Below, in pieces: positions 25,163 through 34,714 of a stretch of 64,000 nucleotides of DNA. Position numbers and translations under genes: made by a program. Under the pieces are notes generated by a model. It ran no database searches. It saw nothing but the letters and a program-made list of their open reading frames with translations, and had not been told where the DNA came from. Source of the DNA: Streptomyces spiroverticillatus (GTDB taxonomy: Bacteria; Actinomycetota; Actinomycetes; Streptomycetales; Streptomycetaceae). How positions within the stretch are numbered: position 1 is the stretch's first letter; each line of letters begins with the position of its first letter. The stretch covers positions 1 through 64,000 of the forward strand of contig BMUX01000005.1 of the NCBI GenBank assembly GCA_014650415.1, given 5' to 3'.

Positions 25163-27925
25163 ATGACGGACGGCACCCGCTCCGGCGACCCGGTCCACGC
25201 CCTGCTCGCGGACGGCACCACCGCGTGCATCCGCCCGGCCCGCCCCGAGGACCGGCCCCAACTGCTGGCTTTGTACCGGGAGATGAGCCCCGAGCACCTG
25301 CGGCTGCGGTTCTTCGCCGCGAGCCGCCGGTCCGCCGAACAGGCCGCGGAACGGGCGAGCGCCCCGCCCCGGCCCGGCTATCTGGCACTGCTCGCGGAGG
25401 TCCGGGGGCAGGTGGTGGGTCTGGCCGAGTACGACTGGACGGACGAGCCCGCCGCGCCCGCGCCCCTCCCACACGCCTCCCGCACCACCGCCCCGAGCGC
25501 CCCGAGCGCCCCCGCTCCCCGTACCGCCGAGATCTCCCTCGCCGTCGGCGAGGGCCTGCACCACCGGGGCATCGGCACCCTGCTGCTGGAGCACCTCGTC
25601 TCGGCCGCGCGTGCCGACGGGGTGACCTCCTTCACCGCCGTCGCGCTCGCCGAGAACCGTGCCGTACTGGAGGTCTTCGCCGACCTGGGGCTGTCCGTGG
25701 CCCGGCGGCTCGACGGGCCCGAGCTGCACTGCGTGATCCGGCTCGACGAGGACGACACCTACCTGTCGGCCGTCGAGGCGCGCGGGCGCGGCGCCGACGT
25801 GGCCAGTCTGGAACCGCTGCTGCGGCCGAACGTCGTCGCCGTGGTGGGCGCGGGACGCAAGCCGGGTTCGGTGGGGCGGGCGATCCTGCGCAATCTGCGC
25901 ACCGGCGGCTTCCCCAGGTGGCTGTTCGCGGTCAACCCGCACGTGACCTCCCTGCTGGGGGTGCCCGCGTTCCCCTCGGTGACCTCGCTGCCCCGGGTGC
26001 CGGACCTGGCGGTGCTGGCCGTTCCGGCGGCCTCCCTGGTGCCGGTGGCCGAGGAGTGCGGCAAGACCGGCGTACGGGCGCTGGTGGTGGTGACCGCCGG
26101 GCTCGACGCGGCGCTGGGCGCGGACCTGCTGGCGGTGTGCCGCCGGTACGGGATGCGGCTGGTGGGCCCCAACTGTCTGGGCGTCGCCAACACCGACCGG
26201 GGCATGTCCCTGGACGCCACCTTCGCCGCCCACCACCCCAGGCCCGGGACGGTCGGGGTGGCCGTGCAGTCCGGCGGGGTGGGCATCGCCCTGCTCAGCG
26301 GGCTGTCCCGGCTGGGTCTCGGCACCTCCAGCTTCGTGTCGCTGGGCGACAAGTACGACGTCAGCGGCAATGACCTGCTCCAGTGGTGGGAGTCGGACGG
26401 GCGCACCGAAGTGGCCCTGCTGCACCTGGAGTCCTTCGGCAACCCGCGCGCCTTCTCCCGCACCGCGCGCCGCGTCACCCGCCGTATCCCCGTCCTGACC
26501 GTCGACGCGGGCCGCACCGACACCGGCCGCCGGGCCGCCGCCTCGCACACCGCCGCGGCGGCCACCCGGACCGTGACCCGGCAGGCCCTGTTCACCCAGG
26601 CAGGGATCACCGCGACCCGCACCATCGGTGAACTCCTGGACACCGCAGCCCTGTTCCAGTCGCAGCCGCTGCCGGGCGGGGACCGGATCGCGATCGTCAC
26701 CAACGCGGGCGGCGCGGGCGTACTGGCGGCGGACGCGTGCGCGGAGGCCGGGCTCCAGGTGTCCCCGCTCGGCCCCGACACCGTCGAACGGCTCCTCGCC
26801 GTACTGCCCGACGATGCGTCCGCAGCCAACCCGGTGGACACCACTGCGGCGGTTTCGGAGGAGCAACTGGGTCTGTGCGTCGACCAGTTGGCGGAGTGTC
26901 CCGGTGTGGACGCCGTCCTGGTGGTGCTCGTGCCCACCGCGGTCGCCGCGGCGACCGGCGACGATCTCTCCCGGGTACTCTCCCGCACCCCGGGCCGTCG
27001 CTCCCGCACGGTCGCCGCGGTCCTTCTCGGCCAGGACACCTCCGTCTCCCTGCTGCCCTGCGCGGACGGCGGGCACGTGCCCTGCTACGCCGACCCGCAG
27101 GCCGCCGCCCGTGCTCTCGCGCACGCGGTCCGCCGGGCCCGTTGGCTGGCCAGGCCCGCCGGTACCGTCCCCTCCCTCACCGGCGTGGACGCATCCCGTG
27201 CGCACGCCCTGGTCGAGGGGTGGCTGGCGGCCCGCCCGGACGGCGGCTGGCTGGAGCCCGCCGCGTGCGCGGACCTCCTGGACTGCTACGGCATCCCGCA
27301 GATCCCGTGGGCCTGGGTGCGGTCCGAGGACGAGGCGGTGCTCGCCGCCGAACGGCTCGCCGGGGACGACGGCCGGGTGGTTCTCAAGGCCCACTGGCCG
27401 GGTCTGCTGCACAAGAGCACCCAGCACGCGGTCCTGCTGGACCTGCGCGGAGACGGCCAAGTGCGCTCCGCCTACCGGGACTTGGAGACCCGCTTCGAGG
27501 GCCTGCTGACCGGTGTGGTGGTCCAGCCGCAGGCCGCGCGCGGCACCGAACTGTTCGCGGGCGTCGTCCAGGACGGGGTGTTCGGCCCGCTGGTGATGTT
27601 CGGGCTCGGCGGCACCGCCGCCGACGTGCTCGCCGACCGGTCCGCCCTGCTGGCCCCGCTGACCGGAGCCGACCTCCACGACCTGCTGACCGCGCCGCGC
27701 TGCGCCCCGCTGCTGTTCGGGCAGGGCGGCGGCGGGCCGGTGGACCTGGAGGGCCTGGAGCAGGTACTGGCCCGCCTGTCCGCGATGGCCTGCGACCTGC
27801 CGCAGCTCGCGGAGGCCGACCTCAATCCCGTACTGGCGCGGCCGGACGGGGTGACCGCCCTCGACGTACGCGTACGGCTGCTGCCCCGCACCGCCCACGA
27901 CCCCTACCTGCGCCGGCTGCGCTAG
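25163..27925 (+). CDS. GNAT / ADP-forming acyl-CoA synthetase fusion (PatA-like protein acyltransferase)
   Basis: 920 residues. The N-terminal GNAT domain (about 10-200; acetyl-CoA loop GEGLHHRGIGTLLLEHLV) is followed by a CoA-binding Rossmann domain (NVVAVVGAGRKPGSVGRAIL). A succinyl-CoA-synthetase-like flavodoxin region (MRLVGPNCLGVAN, VAVQSGGVGIALLSG) and a C-terminal ATP-grasp-like domain (VLKAHWPGLLHKS) complete it. The order matches Streptomyces PatA enzymes, which acetylate acyl-CoA synthetases on lysine. The expected phospho-His after SHT is replaced in AASHTAAA, so the synthetase part may only sense CoA. The ATG at 25163 follows AGGAGG. It heads an operon with CBS, flavodoxin and Rv1733c-like genes behind a DevR-like box. 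Confidence 0.9.
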   Translation: MTDGTRSGDPVHALLADGTTACIRPARPEDRPQLLALYREMSPEHLRLRFFAASRRSAEQAAERASAPPRPGYLALLAEVRGQVVGLAEYDWTDEPAAPAPLPHASRTTAPSAPSAPAPRTAEISLAVGEGLHHRGIGTLLLEHLVSAARADGVTSFTAVALAENRAVLEVFADLGLSVARRLDGPELHCVIRLDEDDTYLSAVEARGRGADVASLEPLLRPNVVAVVGAGRKPGSVGRAILRNLRTGGFPRWLFAVNPHVTSLLGVPAFPSVTSLPRVPDLAVLAVPAASLVPVAEECGKTGVRALVVVTAGLDAALGADLLAVCRRYGMRLVGPNCLGVANTDRGMSLDATFAAHHPRPGTVGVAVQSGGVGIALLSGLSRLGLGTSSFVSLGDKYDVSGNDLLQWWESDGRTEVALLHLESFGNPRAFSRTARRVTRRIPVLTVDAGRTDTGRRAAASHTAAAATRTVTRQALFTQAGITATRTIGELLDTAALFQSQPLPGGDRIAIVTNAGGAGVLAADACAEAGLQVSPLGPDTVERLLAVLPDDASAANPVDTTAAVSEEQLGLCVDQLAECPGVDAVLVVLVPTAVAAATGDDLSRVLSRTPGRRSRTVAAVLLGQDTSVSLLPCADGGHVPCYADPQAAARALAHAVRRARWLARPAGTVPSLTGVDASRAHALVEGWLAARPDGGWLEPAACADLLDCYGIPQIPWAWVRSEDEAVLAAERLAGDDGRVVLKAHWPGLLHKSTQHAVLLDLRGDGQVRSAYRDLETRFEGLLTGVVVQPQAARGTELFAGVVQDGVFGPLVMFGLGGTAADVLADRSALLAPLTGADLHDLLTAPRCAPLLFGQGGGGPVDLEGLEQVLARLSAMACDLPQLAEADLNPVLARPDGVTALDVRVRLLPRTAHDPYLRRLR

Positions 27926-27953
27926 CCGGGCGGGACTCGCGAAGGAGATCACG

Positions 27954-28685
27954 ATGAAGCACAGCAAGATCGGTTCCGTGATGACCTCGGAGGTCGTCAC
28001 CGCCCGGCCCGACACCCCGTTCAAGGAGGTCGCCCGGCTGCTGGCCGAGCACCGCATCAGCGGACTGCCGGTCGTCGACGCCGACGACCGTGTGGTGGGC
28101 GTGATCTCGGAGACCGACCTCCTGTTCCACGAGGCCGAGGCCCCCGACCGGTACGCACCGCCGAGCCGCTTCCGCCTCCCCCGCCTCACCCCGGCCGCGC
28201 GCACCGCGCAGCACAAGGCGGCGGCCCGTACGGCGGGCGAGCTGATGTCGAAGCCGCCGGTGTGCGTCCACGCCGACAGCACGATCGCCGAGGCGGCCCG
28301 CACCATGGCCCGGCACGCGGTCGAGCGGCTGCCCGTCGTCGACGAGGAGGACCGGCTGGTCGGCATCGCCACCCGCCGGGACCTGCTCCAGATGTTCCTG
28401 CGGCCCGACGACTCGATCCGCCGCGAGGTCGTCGAGGAGGTCCTGATCCGGGCCCTGTGGCTGCCGTCCCTCTCGGTGAAGGTCACCGTCACGGACGGCC
28501 TGGTGACCCTGGAGGGCCAGCTGGAACGCCTCAGCGAGATACCCATCGCCGTGCACATGACCCGTCAGGTCGACGGGGTCGTCGCGGTCGTCGACAAGCT
28601 CACCTACCGCACCGACGACTCGCACCTGCGCCCCAGCGAGCAGGCACTGCGCGGAGTGGCCGACGACTGGCTGCGGAAGCTCTGA
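27954..28685 (+). CDS. CBS-CBS-BON domain protein
   Basis: 243 residues. The first CBS motif (VMTSEVVTARPDTPFKEVAR, GLPVVDADDRVVGVISETDL) and the second (LMSKPPVCVHADSTIAEAAR, LPVVDEEDRLVGIATRRDLL) are separated by a basic linker. A BON domain (VKVTVTDGLVTLEGQLERLS) follows. CBS pairs bind adenine nucleotides or NAD(P)H and sense energy state; BON domains bind membranes or ligands. Soluble CBS proteins such as HRP1 belong to the mycobacterial DosR regulon. It lies 28 bp downstream of the PatA-like gene with AAGGAGAT before the ATG. A paralogue sits at 34715. Confidence 0.92.
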   Translation: MKHSKIGSVMTSEVVTARPDTPFKEVARLLAEHRISGLPVVDADDRVVGVISETDLLFHEAEAPDRYAPPSRFRLPRLTPAARTAQHKAAARTAGELMSKPPVCVHADSTIAEAARTMARHAVERLPVVDEEDRLVGIATRRDLLQMFLRPDDSIRREVVEEVLIRALWLPSLSVKVTVTDGLVTLEGQLERLSEIPIAVHMTRQVDGVVAVVDKLTYRTDDSHLRPSEQALRGVADDWLRKL

Positions 28686-28707
28686 GAGCCGAGAGAGGAC
28701 GGACGTC

Positions 28708-29229
28708 ATGACGCTCAAGGTGCTCGTCGCGTACGCGACGAAGAACGGTTCCACCGAGGAGATCGCCCGCACCGTCGCCCGCACCCTGGACAAGGAGGGC
28801 GTCTTCGCCGAACCGAGGGCGGCGTCCGAGGTCGCCGACGTACGGGAGTACGACGCCGTCGTCCTCGGCAGCGGGCTGTACGCGGGGCGCTGGCTCAAGG
28901 ACGCCCGCCGTCTCGCCGCCCGGCAGCGGACGGCACTGGCCGCCCGGCCCGTGTGGCTGTTCAGCAGCGGCCCGCTCGACCCGAGCGCGGGCGAGCGGGA
29001 GATCCCGCCGGTCGGGGGCGCCCGCCGCATCCGGGACCGGGTCGACGCGCGCGGGCACGCCACCTTCGGGGGCTGCCTGGAGCCCGGCGCCCAGGGCCGG
29101 ATGGCCAGGATGATCGTCGAGCAGGGAAAGGGCGGCGACTTCCGCGACTTCGACGCGATCGCCGCCTGGGCGCACGGCATCGCGGCCGAACTGCGCACGC
29201 TCTTCCCGGACCTGAAGGAGGAGGGCTGA
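28708..29229 (+). CDS. Flavodoxin-domain protein
   Basis: 173 residues. The FMN phosphate loop is YATKNGSTEEIARTVARTL near the N-terminus, followed by VVLGSGLYAGRWLKDARRLA and PVWLFSSGPLD, matching HemG-like flavodoxins. It has the same fold as the protein at 16064 and is the second flavodoxin of the island. AGAGAGGACGG precedes the ATG. It lies 22 bp after the CBS gene. Possible partners are a menaquinone-linked oxidase or the hydrogenase system; none is proven. Confidence 0.9.
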   Translation: MTLKVLVAYATKNGSTEEIARTVARTLDKEGVFAEPRAASEVADVREYDAVVLGSGLYAGRWLKDARRLAARQRTALAARPVWLFSSGPLDPSAGEREIPPVGGARRIRDRVDARGHATFGGCLEPGAQGRMARMIVEQGKGGDFRDFDAIAAWAHGIAAELRTLFPDLKEEG

Positions 29230-29233
29230 CGCC

Positions 29234-29845
29234 ATGAACGCGCCGACCCGGCCCGGCGGAGCCCGGCCCGCAGGATGGCGGTGGCGGTGGCGGAGCAGTC
29301 CGCTGCGCCGCCCCTGCGACGCCGTCGAGGCGTGGATCCGCCTGGTGATGCTGACGGTGCTGCTGGTTGCCGTGCCCCTGGCCGGGGCCCTGTGCGGGGT
29401 CGCCGCGTACGACTCCGGACATGCGAAGGCCGAGGCCCTGCGGTCCGCGCACCACGTCGTACGGGCCACGGTCGTCCGGGACGCCCCGAACCCGGCGGCG
29501 GCCTCCTACGGAACGGGGCGTACGGAGTACCCCGTCGCCGTCCGCTGGCGCGACGCCGACGGCACCCGGCGCGAGGCCGAGGTGAAGGTCGCGGCGGGCA
29601 CCCGCGCGGGCAGCCGGGCCGACGTCTGGCTCGACCCCGCGGGCCGGGTGGTCGCCGCCCCCCGGAGCGAGAACGAGCTGTCGACGGTGGCCGTCGGCAC
29701 CGGCGGGGCCGTCGCGGTCGGCGGCTGGCTCGTGACGGGCGGCCTGTGGTGGGCGGCGGGTGCGGTGGCGCGCCGCCGGCGCATGGCCGAGTGGGAGCGG
29801 GACTGGGCCCGCACGGAACCGCTGTGGAGCGGGCGCCGGACCTGA
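29234..29845 (+). CDS. Rv1733c-family two-helix membrane protein
   Basis: 203 residues with the Rv1733c layout: basic N-terminus with WRSSPLRRPCDAVEAWIRLV, membrane helix about 38-58, extracytoplasmic domain (YPVAVRWRDADGTRREAEVK, ADVWLDPAGRVVAAP), second helix about 155-178, basic C-terminus. Rv1733c is a DosR-induced membrane protein of M. tuberculosis of unknown function. Last gene of the PatA-CBS-flavodoxin operon, starting 4 bp after the flavodoxin stop. Its presence independently supports the DevR assignment of the island. Confidence 0.85.
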   Translation: MNAPTRPGGARPAGWRWRWRSSPLRRPCDAVEAWIRLVMLTVLLVAVPLAGALCGVAAYDSGHAKAEALRSAHHVVRATVVRDAPNPAAASYGTGRTEYPVAVRWRDADGTRREAEVKVAAGTRAGSRADVWLDPAGRVVAAPRSENELSTVAVGTGGAVAVGGWLVTGGLWWAAGAVARRRRMAEWERDWARTEPLWSGRRT

Positions 29846-29872
29846 TCCGCCGCCCGCCCGGTGCGGCCCCGA

Positions 29873-29893
29873 GGGTCCCTGCGACAGGGACCC
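29873..29893. promoter_or_regulatory. Perfect 9-bp inverted repeat upstream of hydrogenase operon
   Basis: Arms GGGTCCCTG (29873-29881) and CAGGGACCC (29885-29893) flank a 3-nt centre. It could be a terminator for the preceding operon or a second operator; it resembles the GGGAC/GTCCC form of the mycobacterial DosR box. It lies 16 bp left of the DevR-like box at 29909. Confidence 0.55.
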
Positions 29894-29908
29894 GTACGCC
29901 CCGGAGGG

Positions 29909-29922
29909 GGGCCGGTCGGCCC
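29909..29922. promoter_or_regulatory. DevR-like box GGGCCGGTCGGCCC (hydrogenase operon)
   Basis: It lies 85 bp upstream of the hydB start at 30007, within a GC palindrome-rich segment. Confidence 0.7.
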
Positions 29923-30006
29923 CTGCCCGTACCGGCCCCCACCGCCGAACCTGGAACTGGAACCGGTGGGGCGCAAAAACCCCCGCCCCGCCCGAGGAGG
30001 GCAGCG

Positions 30007-31194
30007 ATGACCAGCACACCGGCCGCGGGAGCGCCCCGTACGGCAGTCCTCGACAAGGACGGACTGGCCGCCCTGGTCGCCGCCCTGGTGGCCGACGGGC
30101 GCACCGTCGTCGGACCCACCGTCCGCGACGGGGCGATCGTCCTCGCCCCGATCGACTCGGCCGAGCAGCTCCCGTACGGCTGGGGCGTGGAGCTGGAGGC
30201 GGGCCACTACCGGCTGAGCCACCGCGAGGACGGCGCCGCCTTCGCGCACTCGGCCGGACCCCAGTCCTGGAAGAACTTCCTCCATCCTCAGCGCGAGAAG
30301 CTGTGGAGCGCGGACCGCGCGAAGGACGGCGAGCTCACGGTACGGGCCGAACCGCCGGAGGCCGTCTCGTACGCCTTTCTCGGGGTACGACCCTGCGACC
30401 TGCGCGCCATCGCGATCCAGGACCGCGTCCTGACCGGCGGGCACTTCCGTGACACGGGCTACGGGGAACGCCGGAGGGGAGCGTTCCTCGTAGCCGTCGA
30501 ATGCACGGCGCCCGGGGCCACCTGCTTCTGCGTGTCCATGGGCGGCGGCCCCGGCACCGACAGCGGTTTCGACCTCGCCCTGACCGAGGTGATCGACGGG
30601 GCGGGCCATCGCTTCCTGGTCCGGTCGGGCAGCGAGGCCGGGACCGCGCTGCTGGATCAACTCCCTTGCACGGCGGCCGACAGGGAGACCCGACAGGCCG
30701 CGCGGACCGTCGTCGCCGACGCCGCCGACGCGATGGGGCGGGCCATGCCTCCGGTGGACCTCCAGCGGCTGATGGGCGGCAGCCTGGAGGCCGAGCGCTG
30801 GGACGACGTCGCCGCCCGCTGCCTCACCTGCGGCAACTGCACCATGGTCTGCCCCACCTGCTTCTGCACCACCACCGAGGAGGTCACCGACCTCACCGGC
30901 GACCACGCGGAGCGCTGGCAGCGCTGGGACTCCTGCTTCGACCTGGACTTCTCCCACCTGCACGGCGGCCCGGTCCGTTCCTCGGGGCGCAGCCGCTACC
31001 GGCAGTGGCTCACCCACAAACTCGGCACCTGGCACGACCAGTTCGACAGCTCGGGCTGCGTGGGCTGCGGGCGCTGCATCGTCTGGTGCCCGGTCGGCAT
31101 CGACATCACCGAGGAGGTCACCGCGCTCAAGGCGGAGGCCGACACGAAAGGCCATGCCCAGCACGGCACGCACGAGAAGGAGGCGGAACGATGA
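30007..31194 (+). CDS. hydB: [NiFe] hydrogenase beta subunit, ferredoxin-like (HydB/HyhB)
   Basis: 395 residues. The N-terminal domain (residues 1-270) is the sulfhydrogenase beta-type domain, with [20 protein letters not shown] and [13 protein letters not shown]. The C-terminal part has two 4Fe-4S motifs: [16 protein letters not shown] (about 278-293) and [17 protein letters not shown] (about 352-368). It relays electrons between the flavin subunit and the NiFe dimer. The first gene of the beta, sensor, gamma, delta, alpha order, it matches the hydBGDA order of group 3b enzymes apart from the inserted CRP-like gene. GAGGAGGGCAGCG precedes the ATG, and the stop overlaps the next gene (ATGA). 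Confidence 0.93.
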   Translation: MTSTPAAGAPRTAVLDKDGLAALVAALVADGRTVVGPTVRDGAIVLAPIDSAEQLPYGWGVELEAGHYRLSHREDGAAFAHSAGPQSWKNFLHPQREKLWSADRAKDGELTVRAEPPEAVSYAFLGVRPCDLRAIAIQDRVLTGGHFRDTGYGERRRGAFLVAVECTAPGATCFCVSMGGGPGTDSGFDLALTEVIDGAGHRFLVRSGSEAGTALLDQLPCTAADRETRQAARTVVADAADAMGRAMPPVDLQRLMGGSLEAERWDDVAARCLTCGNCTMVCPTCFCTTTEEVTDLTGDHAERWQRWDSCFDLDFSHLHGGPVRSSGRSRYRQWLTHKLGTWHDQFDSSGCVGCGRCIVWCPVGIDITEEVTALKAEADTKGHAQHGTHEKEAER

Positions 31195-31658
31195 TGACCA
31201 CCCTCAGCACCTCGCTGAACGCCCTGCCCGCCGAACACCGTCAGCGCCTGATGCGGATCGCCCGCGAGGTCTCCTTCCCCGCCGGCACCCGGCTCTTCGA
31301 GGAGGGCGGCCACGCCGACCGCTTCTGGATCGTCCGCACCGGCTCCGTCGCCCTGGACACGCACGTCCCCGGCCGCCGCTCCCCCGTGATCGAGACCCTC
31401 GGGCACGGTGAACTCGTGGGCTGGTCCTGGCTGTTCCGGCCGTACGTCTGGCAGTTCGGCGCCGAGGCCCAGACCCCGGTGCGCGCCTACGAGTTCGACG
31501 CCACCTCGGTGCGGCTGATGTGCGACGACGACCCCGCGCTGGGCATGGCGGTGAGCCAGTGGGTCGGCCGGGTTCTCGCCCACCGGCTCCAGGCTGCCCG
31601 CACCCGCCTCCTCGACCTGTACGCGCCCTACGGCAGCGGAAGCGGTGTGCGGCGATGA
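31191..31658 (+). CDS. Cyclic-nucleotide-binding (CRP-like) domain protein without HTH
   Basis: 155 residues forming a single cNMP-binding beta-barrel: [48 protein letters not shown]. The [20 protein letters not shown] strand is followed by a long helix. No DNA-binding domain follows, so it is not a classical regulator and may be a sensory or structural hydrogenase component. It is sandwiched by ATGA overlaps between hydB and hydG, so equal expression is enforced. Such single-domain CRP-like proteins recur in actinobacterial group 3b clusters; the ligand is unknown. Confidence 0.88.
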   Translation: MMTTLSTSLNALPAEHRQRLMRIAREVSFPAGTRLFEEGGHADRFWIVRTGSVALDTHVPGRRSPVIETLGHGELVGWSWLFRPYVWQFGAEAQTPVRAYEFDATSVRLMCDDDPALGMAVSQWVGRVLAHRLQAARTRLLDLYAPYGSGSGVRR

Positions 31659-32500
31659 CCGCCGTCCCGATGACCGCCGTCCCTGCCGCCCACGGGACTT
31701 CCGTCCCCGTCCCGTACCGGGTCGTGGCCCGCTGGGAGGAGACCCCGGACACGGCGACCCTGCGGATCGAGCCGGTCGGTGAGCCGCTGCCGCCTTTCGC
31801 ACCGGGCCAGTTCGCGATGGTGTGGGCGTTCGGCCGGGGCGAGATCCCGCTGTCGGTGAGCGCCATCCCCACCACCGGGGGTCTCGCCCACACCGTACGG
31901 AGTGTGGGCGCGGTCTCCGAGGGCCTGTACGCGGCCGAGGTCGGCCAAGTGATCGGGCTGCGCGGCCCGTACGGCACGGGCTGGGAGCTGGAGAAGGCGG
32001 TGGGCCAGGACCTGGTGGTCGTCGCGGGCGGCATCGGGCTCGCCCCGCTGCGCCCCCTGATCCGTGACGCGGTCGCCGATCCCGGAACGTACGGACGGCT
32101 CAACGTCCTGGTCGGGGCCCGCACGCCGGCCGATCTGATGGCGAAGATCGAGACCCGGCAGTGGCGGACCGCGTACACCGGAGTGACCGTGGACCGGCCC
32201 GACGACCGCTGGAAGGGTCAGATCGGCGTCGTCACCAAGCTCCTGGACCGGGCCCGCTTCGACCCGCACAACGCGACGGCGTTCGTCTGCGGGCCCGAGC
32301 CGATGATCCGCGCCACCGCCCGCGCGCTCGTGCACGGCGGACTGGCCCCCAGCAGTGTCCGGGTGTCACTGGAGCGCAACATGCGCTGCGCCACCGGCCA
32401 CTGCGGGCACTGCCAGCTCGGACCGGTGCTGCTGTGCCGGGACGGACCGGTCGTCGGCTGGGACCGGGCGGAACCGCTGCTCTACACGCGGGAGTTGTGA
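31655..32500 (+). CDS. hydG: Hydrogenase gamma subunit, FAD/NAD(P)-binding (HydG)
   Basis: 281 residues of the ferredoxin-reductase/dihydroorotate-dehydrogenase-electron-transfer family. The FAD domain has [20 protein letters not shown] (R-x-Y/x-S-type motif). The NAD(P) domain has [20 protein letters not shown] and [17 protein letters not shown]. The C-terminal 2Fe-2S cysteines are [15 protein letters not shown] and LLCRDGP. This is the gamma subunit that exchanges electrons with NAD(P)H in bidirectional group 3b hydrogenases. The start ATG overlaps the CRP-like stop; the small subunit follows after one base. Confidence 0.94.
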   Translation: MTAVPMTAVPAAHGTSVPVPYRVVARWEETPDTATLRIEPVGEPLPPFAPGQFAMVWAFGRGEIPLSVSAIPTTGGLAHTVRSVGAVSEGLYAAEVGQVIGLRGPYGTGWELEKAVGQDLVVVAGGIGLAPLRPLIRDAVADPGTYGRLNVLVGARTPADLMAKIETRQWRTAYTGVTVDRPDDRWKGQIGVVTKLLDRARFDPHNATAFVCGPEPMIRATARALVHGGLAPSSVRVSLERNMRCATGHCGHCQLGPVLLCRDGPVVGWDRAEPLLYTREL

Positions 32501-32501
32501 C

Positions 32502-33338
32502 ATGACCACCTCCCCGACGACCCCGACGACCCCGGCGGACCCGGCCGCCCCGGGCAGGCCCACCCTCGCCGTGTTCAAGCTCGCCTCCTGCGACGGGTGT
32601 CAGCTCACCCTCCTCGACTGCGAGGACGAACTCCTCGCCCTGTCCGGCGAGGTGGAGATCGCCCACTTCCTGGAGGCGACCAGCGCGGTGCGCCCCGGGC
32701 CCTACGACCTGACGCTCGTCGAGGGTTCCGTCACCACTCCCGCCGACGCCGAGCGGATACGGCAGATCCGCGCCGCCTCCCGCCACCTGGTGACCATCGG
32801 CGCCTGCGCCACGGCGGGCGGCATCCAGGCACTGCGCAACTTCGCCGACGTCGAGGAGTTCACCCGGGCCGTCTACGCCCGCCCCGACTACATCGACACC
32901 CTCGCCACCTCCACCCCCGTCTCCGCCCACGTCGACGTGGACTTCGAGCTGCGCGGCTGCCCCGTCGACCGCCGCCAGCTCCTCGAAGTCGTCACCGCGT
33001 TCCTCGCGGGGCGCAAGCCCGACATCTCCGACCACAGCGTCTGCTTCGAGTGCAAGCGGCGCGGCACCGTGTGCGTGACCGTCGCCCACGGCACCCCTTG
33101 CCTGGGCCCGGTCACCCACGCCGGGTGCGGGGCGCTGTGCCCGGCGTACGGACGCGGCTGCTACGGCTGCTTCGGCCCGGCCGGACGGCCCGGCCCCTCC
33201 GGCGGCTCGCTGTCGGTCAACCTGCCCGCCCTCATCCCCGTACTGCACCGCGACGGGATGGACGACCGCGACGTCGAGCGCCTGCTGCGCACCTTCAACT
33301 CGGCGGCGTTCCATGCGGAGTCGGAGGAGGATTCATGA
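32502..33338 (+). CDS. hydD: [NiFe] hydrogenase small (delta) subunit
   Basis: 278 residues. The proximal cluster ligands are in [36 protein letters not shown] and [15 protein letters not shown]. The C-terminal Cys-rich part ([43 protein letters not shown]) supplies medial and distal clusters. No Tat signal is present, so the enzyme is cytoplasmic, as expected for group 3. The Pro/Thr-rich N-terminus (about 18 residues) is unusual. It starts one base after the hydG stop, and its own stop overlaps the large subunit (ATGA). Confidence 0.95.
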   Translation: MTTSPTTPTTPADPAAPGRPTLAVFKLASCDGCQLTLLDCEDELLALSGEVEIAHFLEATSAVRPGPYDLTLVEGSVTTPADAERIRQIRAASRHLVTIGACATAGGIQALRNFADVEEFTRAVYARPDYIDTLATSTPVSAHVDVDFELRGCPVDRRQLLEVVTAFLAGRKPDISDHSVCFECKRRGTVCVTVAHGTPCLGPVTHAGCGALCPAYGRGCYGCFGPAGRPGPSGGSLSVNLPALIPVLHRDGMDDRDVERLLRTFNSAAFHAESEEDS

Positions 33339-34693
33339 CGCACCGAGGCTCCCGCGTCCTGCACGTCGGCTCGCTCTCCCGCGTCGAGGGGGAGGGCGCC
33401 CTGCACCTGAGCGTCCACGACGACACCGTCACGGAGGCCCGGCTCCAGATCTACGAACCCCCGCGCTTCTTCGAGGCGTTCCTGCGCGGCCGGGCCCACA
33501 CCGAACCCCCCGACATCACCGCCCGGGTGTGCGGTATCTGCCCGGTGGCGTACCAGCTCAGCGCCTGCGCCGCCGTCGAGGACGCCTGCCGGGTCACGGC
33601 CGGTCCGGCGATCGCCGCCCTGCGCAGGCTGCTGTACTGCGGCGAGTGGATCGAGAGCCAGACCCTGCACATCTACCTGCTGCACGCCCCCGACTTCCTC
33701 GGCTGCGACGGCGCCCTCGAACTCGCCCGCACCGCCCGCGCCGACGTCGAGCGCGGGCTGCGCCTGAAGAAGGCGGGCAACGAGATCCTGGAACTCCTCG
33801 GCGGCCGTGCCATCCACCCGGTCAACGTCCGCCTCGGCGGTTTCCACCGCGCCCCCACGCCCGCCGAACTCCGGCCCCTGCACGCGCAGTTGACCCGCGC
33901 TCTCGACGACGCCCAGGAGACCGTGGCATGGGTGTCCGGCTTCGGCTTCCCCGACGCCGAGACCGACGCGGACCTCTTCGCGCTGGCCGCGCCCGGAACG
34001 TACGCCATCGAAAGCGGCACCCCCACCGTCCTGCACGCCGACGCCAAGCACCACCCCGACGGCGGGCTCGACAGCTTCCCCCTGCACACCTTCCTGGACC
34101 GGGTCCACGAGGAGCACCTGCCGCACTCCACCGCCCTGTACTCCACCCTCGACGGCCGCCGCCACCTCACCGGCTCCCTCGCCCGGTTCGCGATCAGCGG
34201 CCGGTGGCTGACCCGCACCGCCCGGGACGCCGCCGTCGCCGCCGGGCTCGGCGACCCGTGGGAGGGGGCGGCGTGCCGCAATCCGTACCGGTCGATCCTG
34301 GTGCGCGCGGTCGAGGTCGTGTACGCCGTCACCGAGGCGCTGCGCCTCATCGAGACGTACGAGCCGCCCGCCCGCCCGTACGTCGAGGTGCCGCCCGTCG
34401 CGGGCACCGGGCACGGTGCGACCGAGGCCCCGCGCGGACTGCTCTACCACCGGTACGCACTCGACGCGGACGGCACCGTCACCGACGCCCGCATGGTGCC
34501 GCCCACCGCGCAGAACCAGGGTGCCATCGAGGACGACCTGCGCCGCATCGCGCAGGCGGCGCTCGACGCCGGGGAGACGGACGACGCGGCGCTGGCGGCC
34601 CTGTGCGAGCGGGCCATTCGCAACCACGACCCGTGCATCTCCTGCTCCACCCACTTCCTCGACCTCACCGTCGAGCGCACCCGCACCCTTTGA
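33335..34693 (+). CDS. hydA: [NiFe] hydrogenase large (alpha) subunit, group 3b type
   Basis: 452 residues. The L1 motif is [20 protein letters not shown] (about 63-82) and L2 is [15 protein letters not shown] near the C-terminus; the four Cys ligate Ni and Fe. The last 12 residues after the His of CSTH form the peptide removed by the endopeptidase at 21589. A DPCxSC(A/S)TH ending with separate beta and gamma subunits indicates group 3b (NADP-linked, sulfhydrogenase type) rather than the group 1h enzyme of many Streptomyces. M. smegmatis has a hypoxia-induced, DosR-dependent 3b enzyme (Hyh). It is followed by CBS, hypD and hypE. Confidence 0.95.
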   Translation: MTHRGSRVLHVGSLSRVEGEGALHLSVHDDTVTEARLQIYEPPRFFEAFLRGRAHTEPPDITARVCGICPVAYQLSACAAVEDACRVTAGPAIAALRRLLYCGEWIESQTLHIYLLHAPDFLGCDGALELARTARADVERGLRLKKAGNEILELLGGRAIHPVNVRLGGFHRAPTPAELRPLHAQLTRALDDAQETVAWVSGFGFPDAETDADLFALAAPGTYAIESGTPTVLHADAKHHPDGGLDSFPLHTFLDRVHEEHLPHSTALYSTLDGRRHLTGSLARFAISGRWLTRTARDAAVAAGLGDPWEGAACRNPYRSILVRAVEVVYAVTEALRLIETYEPPARPYVEVPPVAGTGHGATEAPRGLLYHRYALDADGTVTDARMVPPTAQNQGAIEDDLRRIAQAALDAGETDDAALAALCERAIRNHDPCISCSTHFLDLTVERTRTL

Positions 34694-34714
34694 CCGCCTT
34701 CGAGGAGGCCCGCC

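Noticed and set aside
33335..34693. Assignment of the hydrogenase to group 1h (high-affinity, atmospheric H2), common in Streptomyces
   Set aside because: Separate FAD/NAD(P) and ferredoxin-like subunits, no Tat signal on the small subunit and hydBGDA-like order indicate group 3b.
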